A stretch of DNA of 64,000 nucleotides from Thermomonas sp. XSG (GTDB lineage: Bacteria > Pseudomonadota > Gammaproteobacteria > Xanthomonadales > Xanthomonadaceae): the NCBI RefSeq assembly GCF_014678725.1, contig NZ_CP061497.1, positions 2,062,001 through 2,126,000 of the forward strand, given 5' to 3'. Below the pieces are notes generated by a model. That model was not told the origin of the DNA, ran no database searches, and saw only the letters and a program-made list of their open reading frames with translations. Both the position numbers and the translations under genes were made by a program. Each line of letters begins with the position of its first letter. The first letter of the stretch is position 1. Positions 39,104 to 51,589 of this stretch are shown piece by piece.

Positions 39104-41686
39104 ATGCGAATGGACAAGCTCACGTCGCGTTTCCAGCAGGCGATCAGCGACGCCCAGTCGCTGGCCGTCGGCCGCGACCACACCATCATCGAACCCGTCC
39201 ACCTGCTGCTGGCGCTGCTGGACCAGCAGGGCGGCGGCACCCGGCCGCTGCTGGCGCAGGCCGGCGTCAACGTGCCGGTGCTGCGCGAGCGCCTGGCCGA
39301 GGCGCTGGATCGACTGCCCAAGGTCACCGGCCAGGCCGGCAACGTGCAGGCCGGCAACGATCTGGTCCGCCTGCTCAACGTGACCGACAAGCTGGCCCAG
39401 CAGCGCGGCGATGCCTACATCGCCAGCGAGCTGTTCCTGCTGGCGGCACTGGAGGAGTCCGGCGAGGCCGGCAAGGCGCTGAAGGCCGCCGGCGCCAACA
39501 AGGCGAAGCTGGAAGCGGCCATCGACAAGCTGCGGGGGGGCGAGAAAGTGACCGACGAGAATGCGGAAGACGCGCGCCAGGCGCTGGAGAAGTACACCAT
39601 CGACATGACCGCCCGCGCGGAGAGCGGCAAGCTCGATCCGGTGGTGGGGCGCGACGAGGAGATCCGCCGCACCATCCAGGTGCTGCAGCGGCGCACCAAG
39701 AACAACCCGGTGCTGATCGGCGAACCCGGCGTGGGCAAGACCGCGATCGTGGAAGGCCTGGCCCAGCGCATCGTCAATGGCGAAGTGCCGGAAGGCCTGC
39801 GCGGCAAGCGCCTGCTGTCGCTGGACATGGGTGCGCTGATCGCCGGCGCCAAGTTCCGCGGCGAGTTCGAGGAGCGCCTGAAGGCGGTGCTCAACGACCT
39901 GTCGAAGAACGAGGGCCAGATCATCCTGTTCATCGACGAGCTGCACACCATGGTCGGCGCCGGCAAGGCCGAAGGCTCGATGGACGCCGGCAACATGCTC
40001 AAGCCCGCTCTCGCGCGGGGTGAACTGCACTGCATCGGCGCGACCACGCTGGACGAGTACCGCAAGTACGTGGAGAAGGACGCCGCGCTGGAGCGCCGCT
40101 TCCAGAAGGTGTTCGTGGGCGAGCCGTCGGTGGAAGACACCATCGCCATCCTGCGCGGCCTGAAGGAGCGCTATGCCGTGCACCACGGCGTGGAGATCAC
40201 CGACCCGGCCATCGTCGCCGCGGCCACGTTGTCGAACCGCTACATCGCCGACCGCCAGCTGCCGGACAAGGCCATCGACCTGATGGACGAGGCGGCCTCG
40301 CGCATCCGCATGGAGATCGACTCCAAGCCGGAGGAGATGGATCGCAAGGAGCGCCGGCTGATCCAGCTGAAGATCCAGCGCGAGGCGCTGAAGAAGGAGA
40401 AGGACGCCGAGTCCAGGCAGCGCCTGGCCGACCTACAGACCGAGATCGACGCGCTGGAGCGCGAGTACAGCGACCTCGAGGAAGTGTGGAAGGCCGAAAA
40501 GGCGACCTTGCAGGGCGCGACGAAGATCAAGGAGCAGATCGAGGCCGCGCGCCTGGAACTGGAGGCTGCGCAGCGCAAGCAGGATTTCGCGGCGATGAGC
40601 GAGATCCAGTACGGCCGCATCCCCGAACTGGAAAAGCAGCTGGCCGCCGCGCAGGAAGCCGAGACCAAGGGCTTCACCCTCCTGCAGGACAAGGTCACCG
40701 CCGAGGAGATCGCACAGGTGGTGGCGCGCTGGACCGGCATTCCGGTCAGCAAAATGCTGGAGGGCGAGCGAGAGAAGCTGCTGCAGATGGAGGCGCAGCT
40801 GCACGCCCGCGTGGTGGGACAGGAGGAGGCCATCAAGGTGGTGTCCGATGCGGTGCGCCGCTCGCGCGCCGGCCTGTCCGATCCCAACCGGCCGTCCGGC
40901 TCGTTCCTGTTCCTGGGCCCCACTGGCGTCGGCAAGACCGAACTGTGCAAGGCGCTGGCCGAGTTCCTGTTCGACAGCAGCGACGCGATGGTCCGCATCG
41001 ACATGAGCGAGTTCATGGAGAAGCACGCGGTGAGCCGGCTGGTCGGCGCGCCTCCGGGCTACGTGGGCTACGAGGAGGGCGGCTACCTGACGGAGGCGGT
41101 GCGCCGCCGCCCGTACAGCGTGATCCTGCTGGACGAGGTGGAGAAGGCACATCCGGACGTGTTCAACATCCTGCTGCAGGTGCTGGACGACGGTCGCCTG
41201 ACCGACGGCCAGGGCCGCACGGTGGACTTCCGCAACACCGTGATCGTGATGACCTCCAACCTCGGCTCGCACCAGATCCAGGCGCTGGATGGCGACGATT
41301 CGCCGGAGGCCTATACCCAGATGAAGGCCGCGGTGATGGGCGTGGTGCAGGCGCACTTCCGGCCGGAATTCATCAACCGCCTCGACGACATCGTGGTCTT
41401 CCACGCGCTGGACAAGGCGCAGATCAAGGCCATCGCGCGGATCCAGCTGAAGGGCCTGGAGAAGCGGCTGGCGGAGCGCGGCATCCGCATCGAACTGACC
41501 GACAAGGCGTTCGACCTGCTGGGCAACGTCGGCTTCGACCCGGTGTACGGCGCCCGTCCGCTCAAGCGCGCGATCCAGCAGCAGCTGGAAAACCCGCTGG
41601 CCCAGCAGATCCTGTCGGGCGCGTTCGGCAGCGGCGACACCGTCCGCGTGGACGCCGACGGCGGGAAGCTGGTGTTCGTCAAGTAA
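39104..41686 (+). CDS. clpB: ATP-dependent chaperone ClpB
   Basis: This 860-residue disaggregase works with DnaK to rescue aggregated proteins after heat shock. It has the Clp_N domain ([17 protein letters not shown]), an AAA+ module with Walker [10 protein letters not shown] and a Walker B IDELHTM, the middle coiled-coil domain (about 400-530) and a second AAA+ with [14 protein letters not shown] and a C-terminal domain. Length agrees with E. coli ClpB (857). The start has AGGA eight bases upstream at 39104; ATG 39110 is an alternative. It is preceded by the sigma-32-like promoter. Confidence 0.96.
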   Translation: MRMDKLTSRFQQAISDAQSLAVGRDHTIIEPVHLLLALLDQQGGGTRPLLAQAGVNVPVLRERLAEALDRLPKVTGQAGNVQAGNDLVRLLNVTDKLAQQRGDAYIASELFLLAALEESGEAGKALKAAGANKAKLEAAIDKLRGGEKVTDENAEDARQALEKYTIDMTARAESGKLDPVVGRDEEIRRTIQVLQRRTKNNPVLIGEPGVGKTAIVEGLAQRIVNGEVPEGLRGKRLLSLDMGALIAGAKFRGEFEERLKAVLNDLSKNEGQIILFIDELHTMVGAGKAEGSMDAGNMLKPALARGELHCIGATTLDEYRKYVEKDAALERRFQKVFVGEPSVEDTIAILRGLKERYAVHHGVEITDPAIVAAATLSNRYIADRQLPDKAIDLMDEAASRIRMEIDSKPEEMDRKERRLIQLKIQREALKKEKDAESRQRLADLQTEIDALEREYSDLEEVWKAEKATLQGATKIKEQIEAARLELEAAQRKQDFAAMSEIQYGRIPELEKQLAAAQEAETKGFTLLQDKVTAEEIAQVVARWTGIPVSKMLEGEREKLLQMEAQLHARVVGQEEAIKVVSDAVRRSRAGLSDPNRPSGSFLFLGPTGVGKTELCKALAEFLFDSSDAMVRIDMSEFMEKHAVSRLVGAPPGYVGYEEGGYLTEAVRRRPYSVILLDEVEKAHPDVFNILLQVLDDGRLTDGQGRTVDFRNTVIVMTSNLGSHQIQALDGDDSPEAYTQMKAAVMGVVQAHFRPEFINRLDDIVVFHALDKAQIKAIARIQLKGLEKRLAERGIRIELTDKAFDLLGNVGFDPVYGARPLKRAIQQQLENPLAQQILSGAFGSGDTVRVDADGGKLVFVK

Positions 41687-41693
41687 GCCGCGA

Positions 41694-41724
41694 AACCCCG
41701 CCGGCAGCGGCGGGGTTCTCGTTT
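41694..41724 (+). terminator. Rho-independent terminator after clpB
   Basis: AACCCCGCCG and CGGCGGGGTT form a 10-bp stem with loop GCAG, followed by CTCGTTT. The T tract is interrupted, so it is moderately strong. It starts 8 bases after the clpB stop. Confidence 0.75.
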
Positions 41725-41743
41725 GGGTGGCGCTGGCCGGACT

Positions 41744-43435
41744 CTAGCCGGCTGCGGGCACCGTCGTCGCCCGCAGCGCCCGGTAGGGCGGCGTGGCCAT
41801 CACCATTTCAGTCAGCGAATAGGCCAGCTCGCGCTCCGCCAGCACTGCCGCATCTGCGCCGTGTTCCAGCAGGTGCTTGACCTGGGCTTCGCTGTGGGCC
41901 CGGGCGAGCACGCTCAGTGCGGGATTGAGCGCCTTCAACCGTTCGATGGCCTCGCCGGCCTCGAGCGCCTGCGGCATCGCGAAGATCGCCAGGTTGGCGC
42001 GCTCGGGCGCCGCTTCCTGCATCACCCGCCGGTTGGCGACGTTGCCACGGACGGTGGGGAAGCCGCTGGCGCGCGCCTGCACCACGCGGTCGGCATCGTC
42101 CTCCACCACCACCACCGGGACGCCGCGCTCCTTGAGCAGCTGGGCCAGCTGGCTGCCGACGCGGCCGTAGCCGACCACGATCGCGTGGCCACCGATGTCC
42201 AGCGGCACCACGTCCGGCTCCGGCGGCGTGTTGGCGAGGACGCGCGCGTCCTCCCGCAGCTGCCAGCGGTCCAGCACCATGAACAGCAGCGGGTTGAGCA
42301 TGATGGTGATCAGCGCGCCCGCCAGCACCAGGTCGTGGCCGTCCTTCGGAAGGATCTTCAGCGACAGGCCCAGCCCGGCGATGATGAAGGCGAACTCGCC
42401 GATCTGCGCCAGACTGGTGGAAATGGTCAGCGCGGTGGCATTGGGATGCCCGAACGCGCGCACGATGGCGTAGGCGGCGATCGACTTGCCGAACACGATG
42501 ATCAGGGTGGTCGCCAGCACCTGTAGCGGATGCTCGACCAGGATGCGGGGGTCGAACAGCATGCCCACCGACACGAAGAACAGCACCGCGAAGGCGTCGC
42601 GCATCGGCAGCGAGTCCTGCGCGGCCTGGTGGCTGAACTCGGACTCGTTGAGCAGCATGCCGGCGAAGAACGCACCCAGCGCGAAGCTGACCCCGAACAG
42701 TTCCGCCGAGCCGAACGCCACGCCCATCGCGATCGACAGCACCGCCAGCGTGAACAGCTCGCGCGAGCCGGTACCGGCGATCCGCTCCAGCACCCACGGG
42801 ATCGCGCGGCGGCCCACGATCAGCATGAACGCGACGAAGGCTGCGACCTTGCCGAAGGTGATCGCCAGCGCCTTGATGATGTCGCTGGCGCCGACTTCCT
42901 CGCCACCACCCAGTGCGCCGGCCAGCGCCGGGATCAACACCAGCGCGATCACGCAGGCCAGGTCTTCCACGATCAGCCAGCCCACCGCGATCTTGCCGCG
43001 GCGGGTATCCAGCAGGCGTCGTTCCTCCATCGCCCGCAGCAGCACCACGGTGCTGGCGGTGGCCAGCGAGAAGCCGAAGATCAGGCCCTGGACATGGCTC
43101 CAACCCATCAGTTTGGCCAGGCCCCAGCCCAGCAGTGTGGCCATCGCGATCTGTCCCACCGCGCCGGGGATGGCGATGTTCTTCACCGACATCAGGTCGC
43201 GCAGCGAGAAGTGCAGGCCCACCCCGAACATCAGCAGGATCACGCCGATCTCCGCCAGCTGCGGCGCCAGCTCTGCATCACCCACGAAGCCGGGCGTGAA
43301 CGGCCCGGCCAACACCCCCGCCAGCAGGTAGCCGACCAGCGGCGACAGCCGCAGACGGTTGGCCAGTGCGCCTAGCCCGAAGGCGAGCACGAAACCGAAC
43401 ACAAGCATGGCGATGAGCGAGGTGTGATGCTGCAT
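41744..43435 (-). CDS. Kef-type cation:proton antiporter (CPA2, YbaL/KefB-like)
   Basis: This 563-residue protein has 12-13 TM helices of the Na+/H+ exchanger fold (residues 7-390) and a cytosolic TrkA-N/RCK domain beginning HAIVVGYGRVGSQLAQLL near residue 410. The transport core has FLTAS-like SLATASTVVLL and IVEDLACVIALV. It likely exchanges K+ for H+ in pH or osmotic stress, with NAD(H) binding to the RCK. The start is ATG 43435 with CGGAG just upstream; the longer reading to 43495 is a shadow. Confidence 0.9.
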   Translation of the reverse strand: MQHHTSLIAMLVFGFVLAFGLGALANRLRLSPLVGYLLAGVLAGPFTPGFVGDAELAPQLAEIGVILLMFGVGLHFSLRDLMSVKNIAIPGAVGQIAMATLLGWGLAKLMGWSHVQGLIFGFSLATASTVVLLRAMEERRLLDTRRGKIAVGWLIVEDLACVIALVLIPALAGALGGGEEVGASDIIKALAITFGKVAAFVAFMLIVGRRAIPWVLERIAGTGSRELFTLAVLSIAMGVAFGSAELFGVSFALGAFFAGMLLNESEFSHQAAQDSLPMRDAFAVLFFVSVGMLFDPRILVEHPLQVLATTLIIVFGKSIAAYAIVRAFGHPNATALTISTSLAQIGEFAFIIAGLGLSLKILPKDGHDLVLAGALITIMLNPLLFMVLDRWQLREDARVLANTPPEPDVVPLDIGGHAIVVGYGRVGSQLAQLLKERGVPVVVVEDDADRVVQARASGFPTVRGNVANRRVMQEAAPERANLAIFAMPQALEAGEAIERLKALNPALSVLARAHSEAQVKHLLEHGADAAVLAERELAYSLTEMVMATPPYRALRATTVPAAG

Positions 43436-43491
43436 GGGGGCTCCGAGGGGGCGATGTCCCGATGATCGCACGGCCCGGGGGCGGTCCGGAG

Positions 43492-43519
43492 ACAAAAACG
43501 CCCCGGAAATCCGGGGCGT
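43492..43519 (-). terminator. Rho-independent terminator of the TonB-dependent receptor gene
   Basis: The stem ACGCCCCGGA/TCCGGGGCGT lies at 43498-43519, followed on the minus strand by TTTTTGTC. It begins 29 bases after the receptor stop. Confidence 0.85.
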
Positions 43520-43547
43520 CGTGGCGGAAAATGAACGCGGGTTCAGT

Positions 43548-45926
43548 TCACCATTTGAAGGCGACCTTGCCGTACACGTAGCGGCCGTTGAAGCCGAACG
43601 GCGAGTACAGGCTGTACGGGAACATGCCGAAGGTGGAGTTGGCGTAGGTGTTCCGGTCCGGGTATTCGTCCAGTGCGTTGTCCGCCCCCAGTGTCGCCAC
43701 CCAGTGCTGGTTCGGGCGGAAGTTCACCGACAGGTCCAGCGTCCACTTGCCGCCGTAGGTCTGGTCCTGCGCCGGGTTGGTGGCGTGGCGGGCGGTCACT
43801 TCACCGTAGCGGGTCGCGCCGGCATTGAAGTCCCAGCGCTGCAGGTTCCAGCCGGCGGTCAGCGCGAACTTGTCGCGCGGCGAGCCCTCCTCGATGCGTC
43901 CGCGCTCGTCGCGGCCCATGCGTTCCAGGTTGGCGCCAAGCGCCGACAGCGCCGCCGGGTTCGGCGCGATCCGGGTCACGTCGGTCTTGTTGTAGTTGTA
44001 GCTAGCGGTCAGGTTCAGGCTGCTCGCCTCCAGCGGCACGTTCCAGGTGCCGACCACGTCCACGCCGCGTGTGCGGGTGTCGATGGCGTTGTTGAAGTAG
44101 CGCGCGCTGGTGACGTTGGTGATGCCGAGCCCGGCCAGCAGCGCCTGGGCCGCCGCGTTGTTGGCGATGTTGAGGTTGGAGGACAGGACGATGCGGTCGT
44201 CGATCTCGATCCGGTAGGCGTCGATCGTCAGGTAGATGCGTTCGGCCGGCTGCAGCACCAGGCCCAGGCTGTAGGACAGCGAGGTTTCCGCCTGCAGCGG
44301 GTCCGCGCCCAGCGCCTGCGCCGCCGCGCCAGCTGCGGGGAAGGTGCCGGTCTCGTAGGCGACGCCGCTGGTGATGTTGGTGGTGACGGCCTGGTAGTGC
44401 TGCTGCGCCAGCGAAGGCGCGCGGAAGCCGGTGGCGACGGTGCCGCGCAGGGCGGCCGTCTCGGTGAACGCGTAGCGTGCCGACAGCTTGCCGGAGAACT
44501 GGTCACCGAAGTCGGAATAGTCCTCGTAGCGCCCGGCCAGGCCCGCGGAGAACTTCTCGGTGAAGTCGCCTTCAAGGCCCGCGTAGACCGCGTAGTTGTG
44601 GCGCTCGTAGTTGCCTGCGTTGCGCGGGGTGAATCCGCCGAAGCCCTGCGCGCCCGAGCCGAAGTAGGAATCCGCTTCGCCCGCGGTCTGCTCCCAGGTT
44701 TCCTGCCGGTGCTCGGCGCCCACCGAGAACGTGGCCGGATATTCCAGGCCGATGTTCACGGCCTTGGAGAAGTCCGCGTTCACCACCTGCTGGGTGTACT
44801 GCAGTGCGCCATCGTAGAAGCTGCGCGGGCTGGTGGCGCCGAGGGCGTAGTTGATGGTGTTCTGGGTGCGGAAGTCCAGCCGGCTGTCGCCAAGGTTGTA
44901 GCTCAGGTCCCAGTTCCAGCCGCTAGCGCTCACGCCCTTCAGGCCCACCACCACGCTGCGGTCGCGCGCGTCCTGGTTGATCTCCGGGACGTAGCCGTTC
45001 GGGTAGACCTGCGCCAGCAGGGCGCCTTGGCCGCTGTGGTTCTTCGAGCGGTAGAACGCGAACGAGGTGATGTCGCGCGCGCTGGACATCGCGCTGAGAT
45101 ACAGGTTGTTCTCGCCGATCTTCAGATTGGCGTTCAGCGAGAGCGCCGACTGGTCGACGTCGGGGTCGCCCAGCTTGAATGCCGTCTGGCCGACGTTAGG
45201 GAAGTTGCCGGTGTTCGGTGCGCTGCCCTGATAGGGACCGGCACGGTTGGTCATGTCCTGGTGGCCGGCCTGTGCCGCCACGTGGATGGTGCCGGCGTCG
45301 CCGCTCAGGGTCAGGCCGGTATCGCCCGAGAGCTGCCATTGCTTGCCGTCGCCTTCGGAATACTGGCCGCCGCCGAGGGCGATGCTGCCGCCGTCGCCGG
45401 AGCCCTTGAGCACGATGTTGACCACGCCGCCGATGGCGTCCGAGCCGTACTGCGCGGACGCGCCGTCGCGCAGCACCTCCACGCGCTCGATGGCGGCCAC
45501 CGGGATGGTGTTCAGGTCCACCGCCGACGAGCCGCGGCCGATGGTGCCGTTCACGTTCACCAGCGCCGAGATGTGGCGACGCTTGCCGTTCACCAGGATC
45601 AGCACCTGGTCCGGCGAGAGCCCGCGCAACTGCGCAGGGCGCACGCCGCTGGTGCCGTCGGCCATGCCGGGGCGCGGGAAGTTCAGCGAGGGCAGGGCGC
45701 GCGCCAGCGCGGTGGCCAGCTCGGTGGTGCCGGTGGCCTCCAGCGTTTCCGGGGTCAGGATGTCGATGGGCGACTGCGACTCGGCCACGGTGCGGTCGGC
45801 CACGCGGGTGCCGGTGACGATCAGGGTGTCGAGGGTGCGGGCTTCCTTGTCGGCCTGCTGCGCCAGCGCCGGGGTGGCGGCCAGCAACGAGGACAGGGCC
45901 AGGGCGAGCGGGGTGATGCGGGGCAT
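43548..45926 (-). CDS. TonB-dependent outer membrane receptor
   Basis: This 792-residue receptor takes up a large nutrient through the outer membrane using energy from TonB-ExbBD. It has a signal peptide (residues 1-22), a TonB-box-like LDTLIVTGT, a plug domain (about 45-150, including VEVLRDGASAQYGSDAIGGV) and a C-terminal 22-strand barrel that ends in the required aromatic YGKVAFKW. The ligand cannot be told; Xanthomonads use many receptors for plant carbohydrates and siderophores. The ATG 45926 is chosen because GGAG lies 6 bases upstream; an in-frame ATG 45938 lacks one. Confidence 0.92.
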   Translation of the reverse strand: MPRITPLALALSSLLAATPALAQQADKEARTLDTLIVTGTRVADRTVAESQSPIDILTPETLEATGTTELATALARALPSLNFPRPGMADGTSGVRPAQLRGLSPDQVLILVNGKRRHISALVNVNGTIGRGSSAVDLNTIPVAAIERVEVLRDGASAQYGSDAIGGVVNIVLKGSGDGGSIALGGGQYSEGDGKQWQLSGDTGLTLSGDAGTIHVAAQAGHQDMTNRAGPYQGSAPNTGNFPNVGQTAFKLGDPDVDQSALSLNANLKIGENNLYLSAMSSARDITSFAFYRSKNHSGQGALLAQVYPNGYVPEINQDARDRSVVVGLKGVSASGWNWDLSYNLGDSRLDFRTQNTINYALGATSPRSFYDGALQYTQQVVNADFSKAVNIGLEYPATFSVGAEHRQETWEQTAGEADSYFGSGAQGFGGFTPRNAGNYERHNYAVYAGLEGDFTEKFSAGLAGRYEDYSDFGDQFSGKLSARYAFTETAALRGTVATGFRAPSLAQQHYQAVTTNITSGVAYETGTFPAAGAAAQALGADPLQAETSLSYSLGLVLQPAERIYLTIDAYRIEIDDRIVLSSNLNIANNAAAQALLAGLGITNVTSARYFNNAIDTRTRGVDVVGTWNVPLEASSLNLTASYNYNKTDVTRIAPNPAALSALGANLERMGRDERGRIEEGSPRDKFALTAGWNLQRWDFNAGATRYGEVTARHATNPAQDQTYGGKWTLDLSVNFRPNQHWVATLGADNALDEYPDRNTYANSTFGMFPYSLYSPFGFNGRYVYGKVAFKW

Positions 45927-45955
45927 GACCAACTCCATCAGGGGGTTCCCGCATT

Positions 45956-45973
45956 GTTTAACACCCGTTTAAC
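45956..45973. repeat. GTTTAAC direct repeat upstream of the receptor gene
   Basis: GTTTAAC occurs at 45956-45962 and 45967-45973, 11 bases apart, about one helical turn. A 10-bp palindrome AACGTACGTT follows at 46012-46021. Both lie in the 144-base divergent spacer between the receptor and the ABC-F gene and may be regulator sites. Confidence 0.4.
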
Positions 45974-46070
45974 CGGGCTGCAAACACATCCCATGCATGC
46001 AGATATGCAGTAACGTACGTTGTTTTCCGGGGCGGTTCGCGCGCCGGCTTTCCCGTAGACTCGCCGCCCC

Positions 46071-47930
<1,860 letters not shown>

Positions 47931-47970
47931 CGCCTGTCCGCGGCGTCGGTCGGTCGGGTAGGCTGCGGCG

Positions 47971-49188
47971 ATGAGCCGTGAATTGACCTACCTGCTGCTG
48001 ATCTTCGCCCTGCTGGTGATCCCGCGCGCGCTGCAGCGCTTCCGTGTGCCGGCCCCGATCACCTGCCTGCTGTTCGGCCTGGTTGCCATGCTGTGGCTGG
48101 GCGACCGCACGCACGACCCGGTGGTGGTGCTGCTGTCGACCCTCGGGATCTCCTCGCTGTTCCTGTTCGCCGGGCTGGAGGTCGACCTGCACGCCTTGCG
48201 CCGCGGGCTGTGGCCGCTGGTGGCCCACCTCGCCCTGCGCGTCGGCACCCTGGTGCTGCTGGGCTGGCTGGCCTGGCGCTATGCCGGGCTGGGCTGGCAG
48301 GCCGCGGGACTGCTGGCGCTTGCCCTGCTCACGCCGTCCACGGGTTTCATCCTCGACACGCTGGAGCGGTTGGGACTGGACGAGGAGGAGCGCTTCTGGG
48401 TGACCAGCAAGGCGATCGCCGGCGAACTGCTGGCGCTGGCGGCGCTGTTCGTGGTGCTGCAGGCCGGCGATCCGGTGCAGCTTGGCATGTCCTCGCTGGC
48501 GATGGTGGGCCTGCTGGTGGGCCTGCCGCTGCTGTACATGGCGTTCGGGCGCTGGATCGTGCCGCATGCGCCGGGTTCCGAGTTCTCGCTGTTGGTGATG
48601 GTGGGCGTGGTGGCCGCGTACATCACCTACGCGCTGGGCGTGTATTACCTGGTCGGCGCCTTCATCGCGGGCCTGGTTGCGCGCCTGCTGCGCGACCGGA
48701 TGCCGCGCATGGCCTCGGACGAGAACATCCGCGCGCTGCGCCTGTTCGCCACGTTCTTCGTGCCGTTCTATTTCTTCCATGCCGGCACCCAGATCGCCCG
48801 CGATGCCCTGAGCCTGGAGGCGCTGGGGCTGGGCCTGCTGCTGACCGCGGTGGTGGTGCCGCTGCGGGTGGGAATGGTGTGGCTGCAGCGCCGCGTGCTG
48901 TTCCGCCGCGAACACCAGCGCAGTACGTTCCGCGTGGCCGTCGCGCTCACCCCCACGCTGGTGTTCACCCTGGTGCTGGCCGAGATCCTGTACAGCCGCT
49001 TCGGGCTGTCCGGCACCTGGGCCGGCGCGCTGGTGCTCTACACGACGCTCAACACCCTGCTCCCCTCTTTGCTGCTGCGGGTGCCCTTCGATCTTGCGCA
49101 GGTCTCCACCGGCGATCTGCCGGCACTGCCGGCCCCGCAGCCCGTGCCGCTTGAAAACCCGCCGGCCATCCCCACCCAAGGGGCCTGA
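47971..49188 (+). CDS. Cation:proton antiporter (CPA2 Na+/H+ exchanger family)
   Basis: This 405-residue protein has about 12 TM segments of the Na+/H+ exchanger fold without a cytosolic regulatory domain. Conserved segments include [17 protein letters not shown], then [18 protein letters not shown] and [17 protein letters not shown]. The ion is not known. The C-terminus is a Pro-rich tail of about 25 residues. It may be co-transcribed with the ABC-F gene upstream, 40 bases away. Confidence 0.87.
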   Translation: MSRELTYLLLIFALLVIPRALQRFRVPAPITCLLFGLVAMLWLGDRTHDPVVVLLSTLGISSLFLFAGLEVDLHALRRGLWPLVAHLALRVGTLVLLGWLAWRYAGLGWQAAGLLALALLTPSTGFILDTLERLGLDEEERFWVTSKAIAGELLALAALFVVLQAGDPVQLGMSSLAMVGLLVGLPLLYMAFGRWIVPHAPGSEFSLLVMVGVVAAYITYALGVYYLVGAFIAGLVARLLRDRMPRMASDENIRALRLFATFFVPFYFFHAGTQIARDALSLEALGLGLLLTAVVVPLRVGMVWLQRRVLFRREHQRSTFRVAVALTPTLVFTLVLAEILYSRFGLSGTWAGALVLYTTLNTLLPSLLLRVPFDLAQVSTGDLPALPAPQPVPLENPPAIPTQGA

Positions 49189-49214
49189 TTCCCGGGTTCC
49201 GAGGTTCGACGTCC

Positions 49215-49517
49215 ATGCCGATCTACGCCTTCGCCTGTGCCGCCTGTGGCCATTGTTTCGACAGGCTGCAGAAGCTGTCCGATGCCGATCCATCCGCCTG
49301 CCCGTCCTGCGGCGCGGAGGGGCGGGTGCACCGCCAGCTGACCGCGCCGCAGTTCCGCCTGGCTGGCGGCGGCTGGTACGAGACCGATTTCAAGAAAGAC
49401 GGCGACAAGAAGCGCAACCTTGCCGGCGATGCCGCCAAGCCGGCGGAGAGCAAGCCCGAGGCGAAGCCGGAAGCGGCCAAGGCTGGGGCGGACAGCAAGC
49501 CCGCCAGCGGCGCATAA
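49215..49517 (+). CDS. FmdB-family zinc ribbon protein
   Basis: This 100-residue protein opens [20 protein letters not shown], with two CxxC pairs (CAAC and CPSC) forming the zinc ribbon of the FmdB (regulatory) family. The final third is an acidic, Lys/Ala/Pro-rich low-complexity tail ([17 protein letters not shown]) that is longer than usual. The function is unknown; in Methylophilus an FmdB member regulates amide porins. It lies just after the antiporter gene and before a 311-base gap. Confidence 0.82.
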   Translation: MPIYAFACAACGHCFDRLQKLSDADPSACPSCGAEGRVHRQLTAPQFRLAGGGWYETDFKKDGDKKRNLAGDAAKPAESKPEAKPEAAKAGADSKPASGA

Positions 49518-49828
49518 CGCGCGTCGCTCTGGCGCCGTCATGTCCGCGCAGGCGGCTTGAAACGAAAAGCTGGACTCCCGCTTGCGCAGGAGTGACGGGC
49601 ATTCCTGCGCGAAGGGACGGACGTTCAGGGCTCGCCCCCCCGAAGCCGCCAGGATCTCGCCAGCGGGGCAGGGGCGGCATCGCAACCAAGCGAGTAACGG
49701 GGAGCGACTTGCGATGCCGTCCCTGCCCCGCCCGCTTAGCCGCGCCTTTCTGCTCCCACGCATCGGCTAAAATGCCCGGCTCGCGCCGGCGCCACGCCCG
49801 CGCGCCCCTGCGTCCCCCCGGAGCTTCC
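49518..49828. other. 311-base non-coding gap before aspS
   Basis: This gap holds no supported gene. A small inverted repeat GCGCAGGA/TCCTGCGC occurs at about 49585-49611, part of a sequence that resembles the common proteobacterial TGGACTCCCGC...GGAGTGACG repeat. A long inverted repeat lies at 49664-49730 and a -10-like TAAAAT lies at 49768-49773. Which of these serves aspS is not clear. Confidence 0.7.
49664..49730. repeat. Long inverted repeat (22-bp arms, 23-base loop)
   Basis: The left arm at 49664-49685 and the right arm at 49709-49730 are reverse complements with a single mismatch that would be a G-T pair in RNA. The arm ends are GGGGCAGGGGCGG and CATCGCAA. The loop contains AACGGGGAGCGAC. 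It could be a small mobile repeat or a structured RNA. Confidence 0.75.
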
Positions 49829-51589
49829 ATGCGTACCCATTTCTGCGGCCTGATCGACGATGCGTTGATCGGCCAGACCGTCACCCTCTGCGGCTGGGCC
49901 GACGTCGCCCGCAACATGGGCCAGATCGTCTTCATCGACCTGCGCGACCACGAAGGCATCGTGCAGGTCGTCGCCGAGCCGGCCGATGCCGTCGGCAACG
50001 CCGCGATGCTGGCGGCCGCCGCTGCGGTGGGCTACGAGGACTGCCTGCGCATCAGCGGCACCGTGCGCCGCCGCCAGTCGGTGAACGACAAGATCCGGAC
50101 CGGTCAGGTCGAAGTGGTGGCCGAGACGATCGAGCTACTGAACAAGGCCGAGCCGCTGCCGTTCCACCACCACGAGAACCCGGGCGAGGACATCCGCCTG
50201 AAGTACCGCTACCTGGACCTGCGCAGCCCGGACATGCAGCGCAAGCTGCGCACCCGCACCAAGCTGGTGTCGGCGCTGCGCCACTACCTCGACGCGCGCG
50301 GCTTCCAGGACATCGAAACGCCGATCCTGACCAAGGCCACGCCGGAAGGCGCGCGCGACTTCCTGGTGCCGGCGCGCATGCATCCCGGCGAGTTCTACGC
50401 GCTGCCGCAGAGCCCGCAGCTGTTCAAGCAGATCCTGATGATGGCGGGCTTCGACCGCTACTACCAGATCGCCCGCTGCTTCCGCGACGAAGCGCTGCGC
50501 GCCGACCGCCAGCTGGAGTTCACCCAGCTCGACATGGAGTTCGCGTGGGTGTCCGAGCGCGACGTGCAGGACCTGACCGAGGACATGGTCCGCCATGTGT
50601 TCCGCGAGGTGGTCGGCGTCGAACTCGACGCGCAGTTCCCGCGCATGACCTGGGCGGAAGCGATGCGCCGCTTTGGCTCTGACAAGCCCGATCTGCGCAT
50701 CGCGCTGGAACTGGTCGATGTGGCTGATCTTGTGAAGAATTGCGAGTTCGCAGTGTTCAGCGCCGCCGCCAACGATGCCGACGGCCGCGTCGCCGCGCTG
50801 CGCATCCCCGGCGGCGCGTCGCTGTCGCGCAAGCAGATCGACGAGTACGCCGCCCACGCCGCCAAGTACGGCGCCAAGGGCTTGGCCTACGCCAAGATCG
50901 ACGACGCCGGCGCGGTCAATTCGCCGGTCGCCAAGTTCTTCGCGGAAGGCGCGTTCGCCGCGCTGCTCAAGCACGTCGGCGCCGGCAACGGCGACATCGT
51001 GTTCTTCGGTGCCGGCGCGTACAACAAGGTCAGCGACTTTATGGGCGCGGTGCGGCTGAAGGCGGGCAAGGATTTCAATCTTGTCGCCGACGGCTGGGCG
51101 CCGCTGTGGGTGACCGACTTCCCGATGTTCGAGTGGGACGCCGAGGAAAACCGCTACGTGGCCTTGCACCACCCCTTCACCGCGCCGGCGGTGGATTCCA
51201 TCGACGACCTGCGCGCGAATGCGAAGACCGCGGTGTCGCGCGGCTACGACATGGTGCTCAACGGCAACGAGATCGGCGGCGGTTCGATCCGCATCCATCG
51301 CCCGCAGATGCAGGCGGCGGTGTTCGACCTGCTGGGGATCGGCGCCGACGAGCAGCGCGCCAAGTTCGGCTTCCTGCTGGACGCGCTGAAGTACGGCGCG
51401 CCGCCGCACGGCGGCATCGCCTTCGGCATCGACCGCATCGCCGCGCTGATGGCCGGCACCGAGTCGATCCGCGACGTCATCGCCTTCCCCAAGACCACCG
51501 GCGCGCAGTGCCTGATGACCGATGCGCCGTCGCCGATCGCGGACGCGCAGCTGGCCGAAGTGCACGTGCAGGTGCGGCCGCAGGCGTGA
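49829..51589 (+). CDS. aspS: Aspartyl-tRNA synthetase
   Basis: This 586-residue class II synthetase charges tRNA-Asp (or also tRNA-Asn if non-discriminating). It has an N-terminal OB-fold anticodon domain, motif 2 ([21 protein letters not shown]), the bacterial GAD insertion and motif 3 [15 protein letters not shown]. coli AspS is 590 residues. The start at ATG 49829 has CGGAG six bases upstream; a long upstream reading is a shadow. Its stop overlaps the GNAT gene start. Confidence 0.96.
   Translation: MRTHFCGLIDDALIGQTVTLCGWADVARNMGQIVFIDLRDHEGIVQVVAEPADAVGNAAMLAAAAAVGYEDCLRISGTVRRRQSVNDKIRTGQVEVVAETIELLNKAEPLPFHHHENPGEDIRLKYRYLDLRSPDMQRKLRTRTKLVSALRHYLDARGFQDIETPILTKATPEGARDFLVPARMHPGEFYALPQSPQLFKQILMMAGFDRYYQIARCFRDEALRADRQLEFTQLDMEFAWVSERDVQDLTEDMVRHVFREVVGVELDAQFPRMTWAEAMRRFGSDKPDLRIALELVDVADLVKNCEFAVFSAAANDADGRVAALRIPGGASLSRKQIDEYAAHAAKYGAKGLAYAKIDDAGAVNSPVAKFFAEGAFAALLKHVGAGNGDIVFFGAGAYNKVSDFMGAVRLKAGKDFNLVADGWAPLWVTDFPMFEWDAEENRYVALHHPFTAPAVDSIDDLRANAKTAVSRGYDMVLNGNEIGGGSIRIHRPQMQAAVFDLLGIGADEQRAKFGFLLDALKYGAPPHGGIAFGIDRIAALMAGTESIRDVIAFPKTTGAQCLMTDAPSPIADAQLAEVHVQVRPQA

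Noticed and set aside
43434-46013. 859-codon plus-strand open frame
   Set aside because: It is the antisense of the TonB-dependent receptor; the receptor has a signal peptide, plug and C-terminal aromatic motif.
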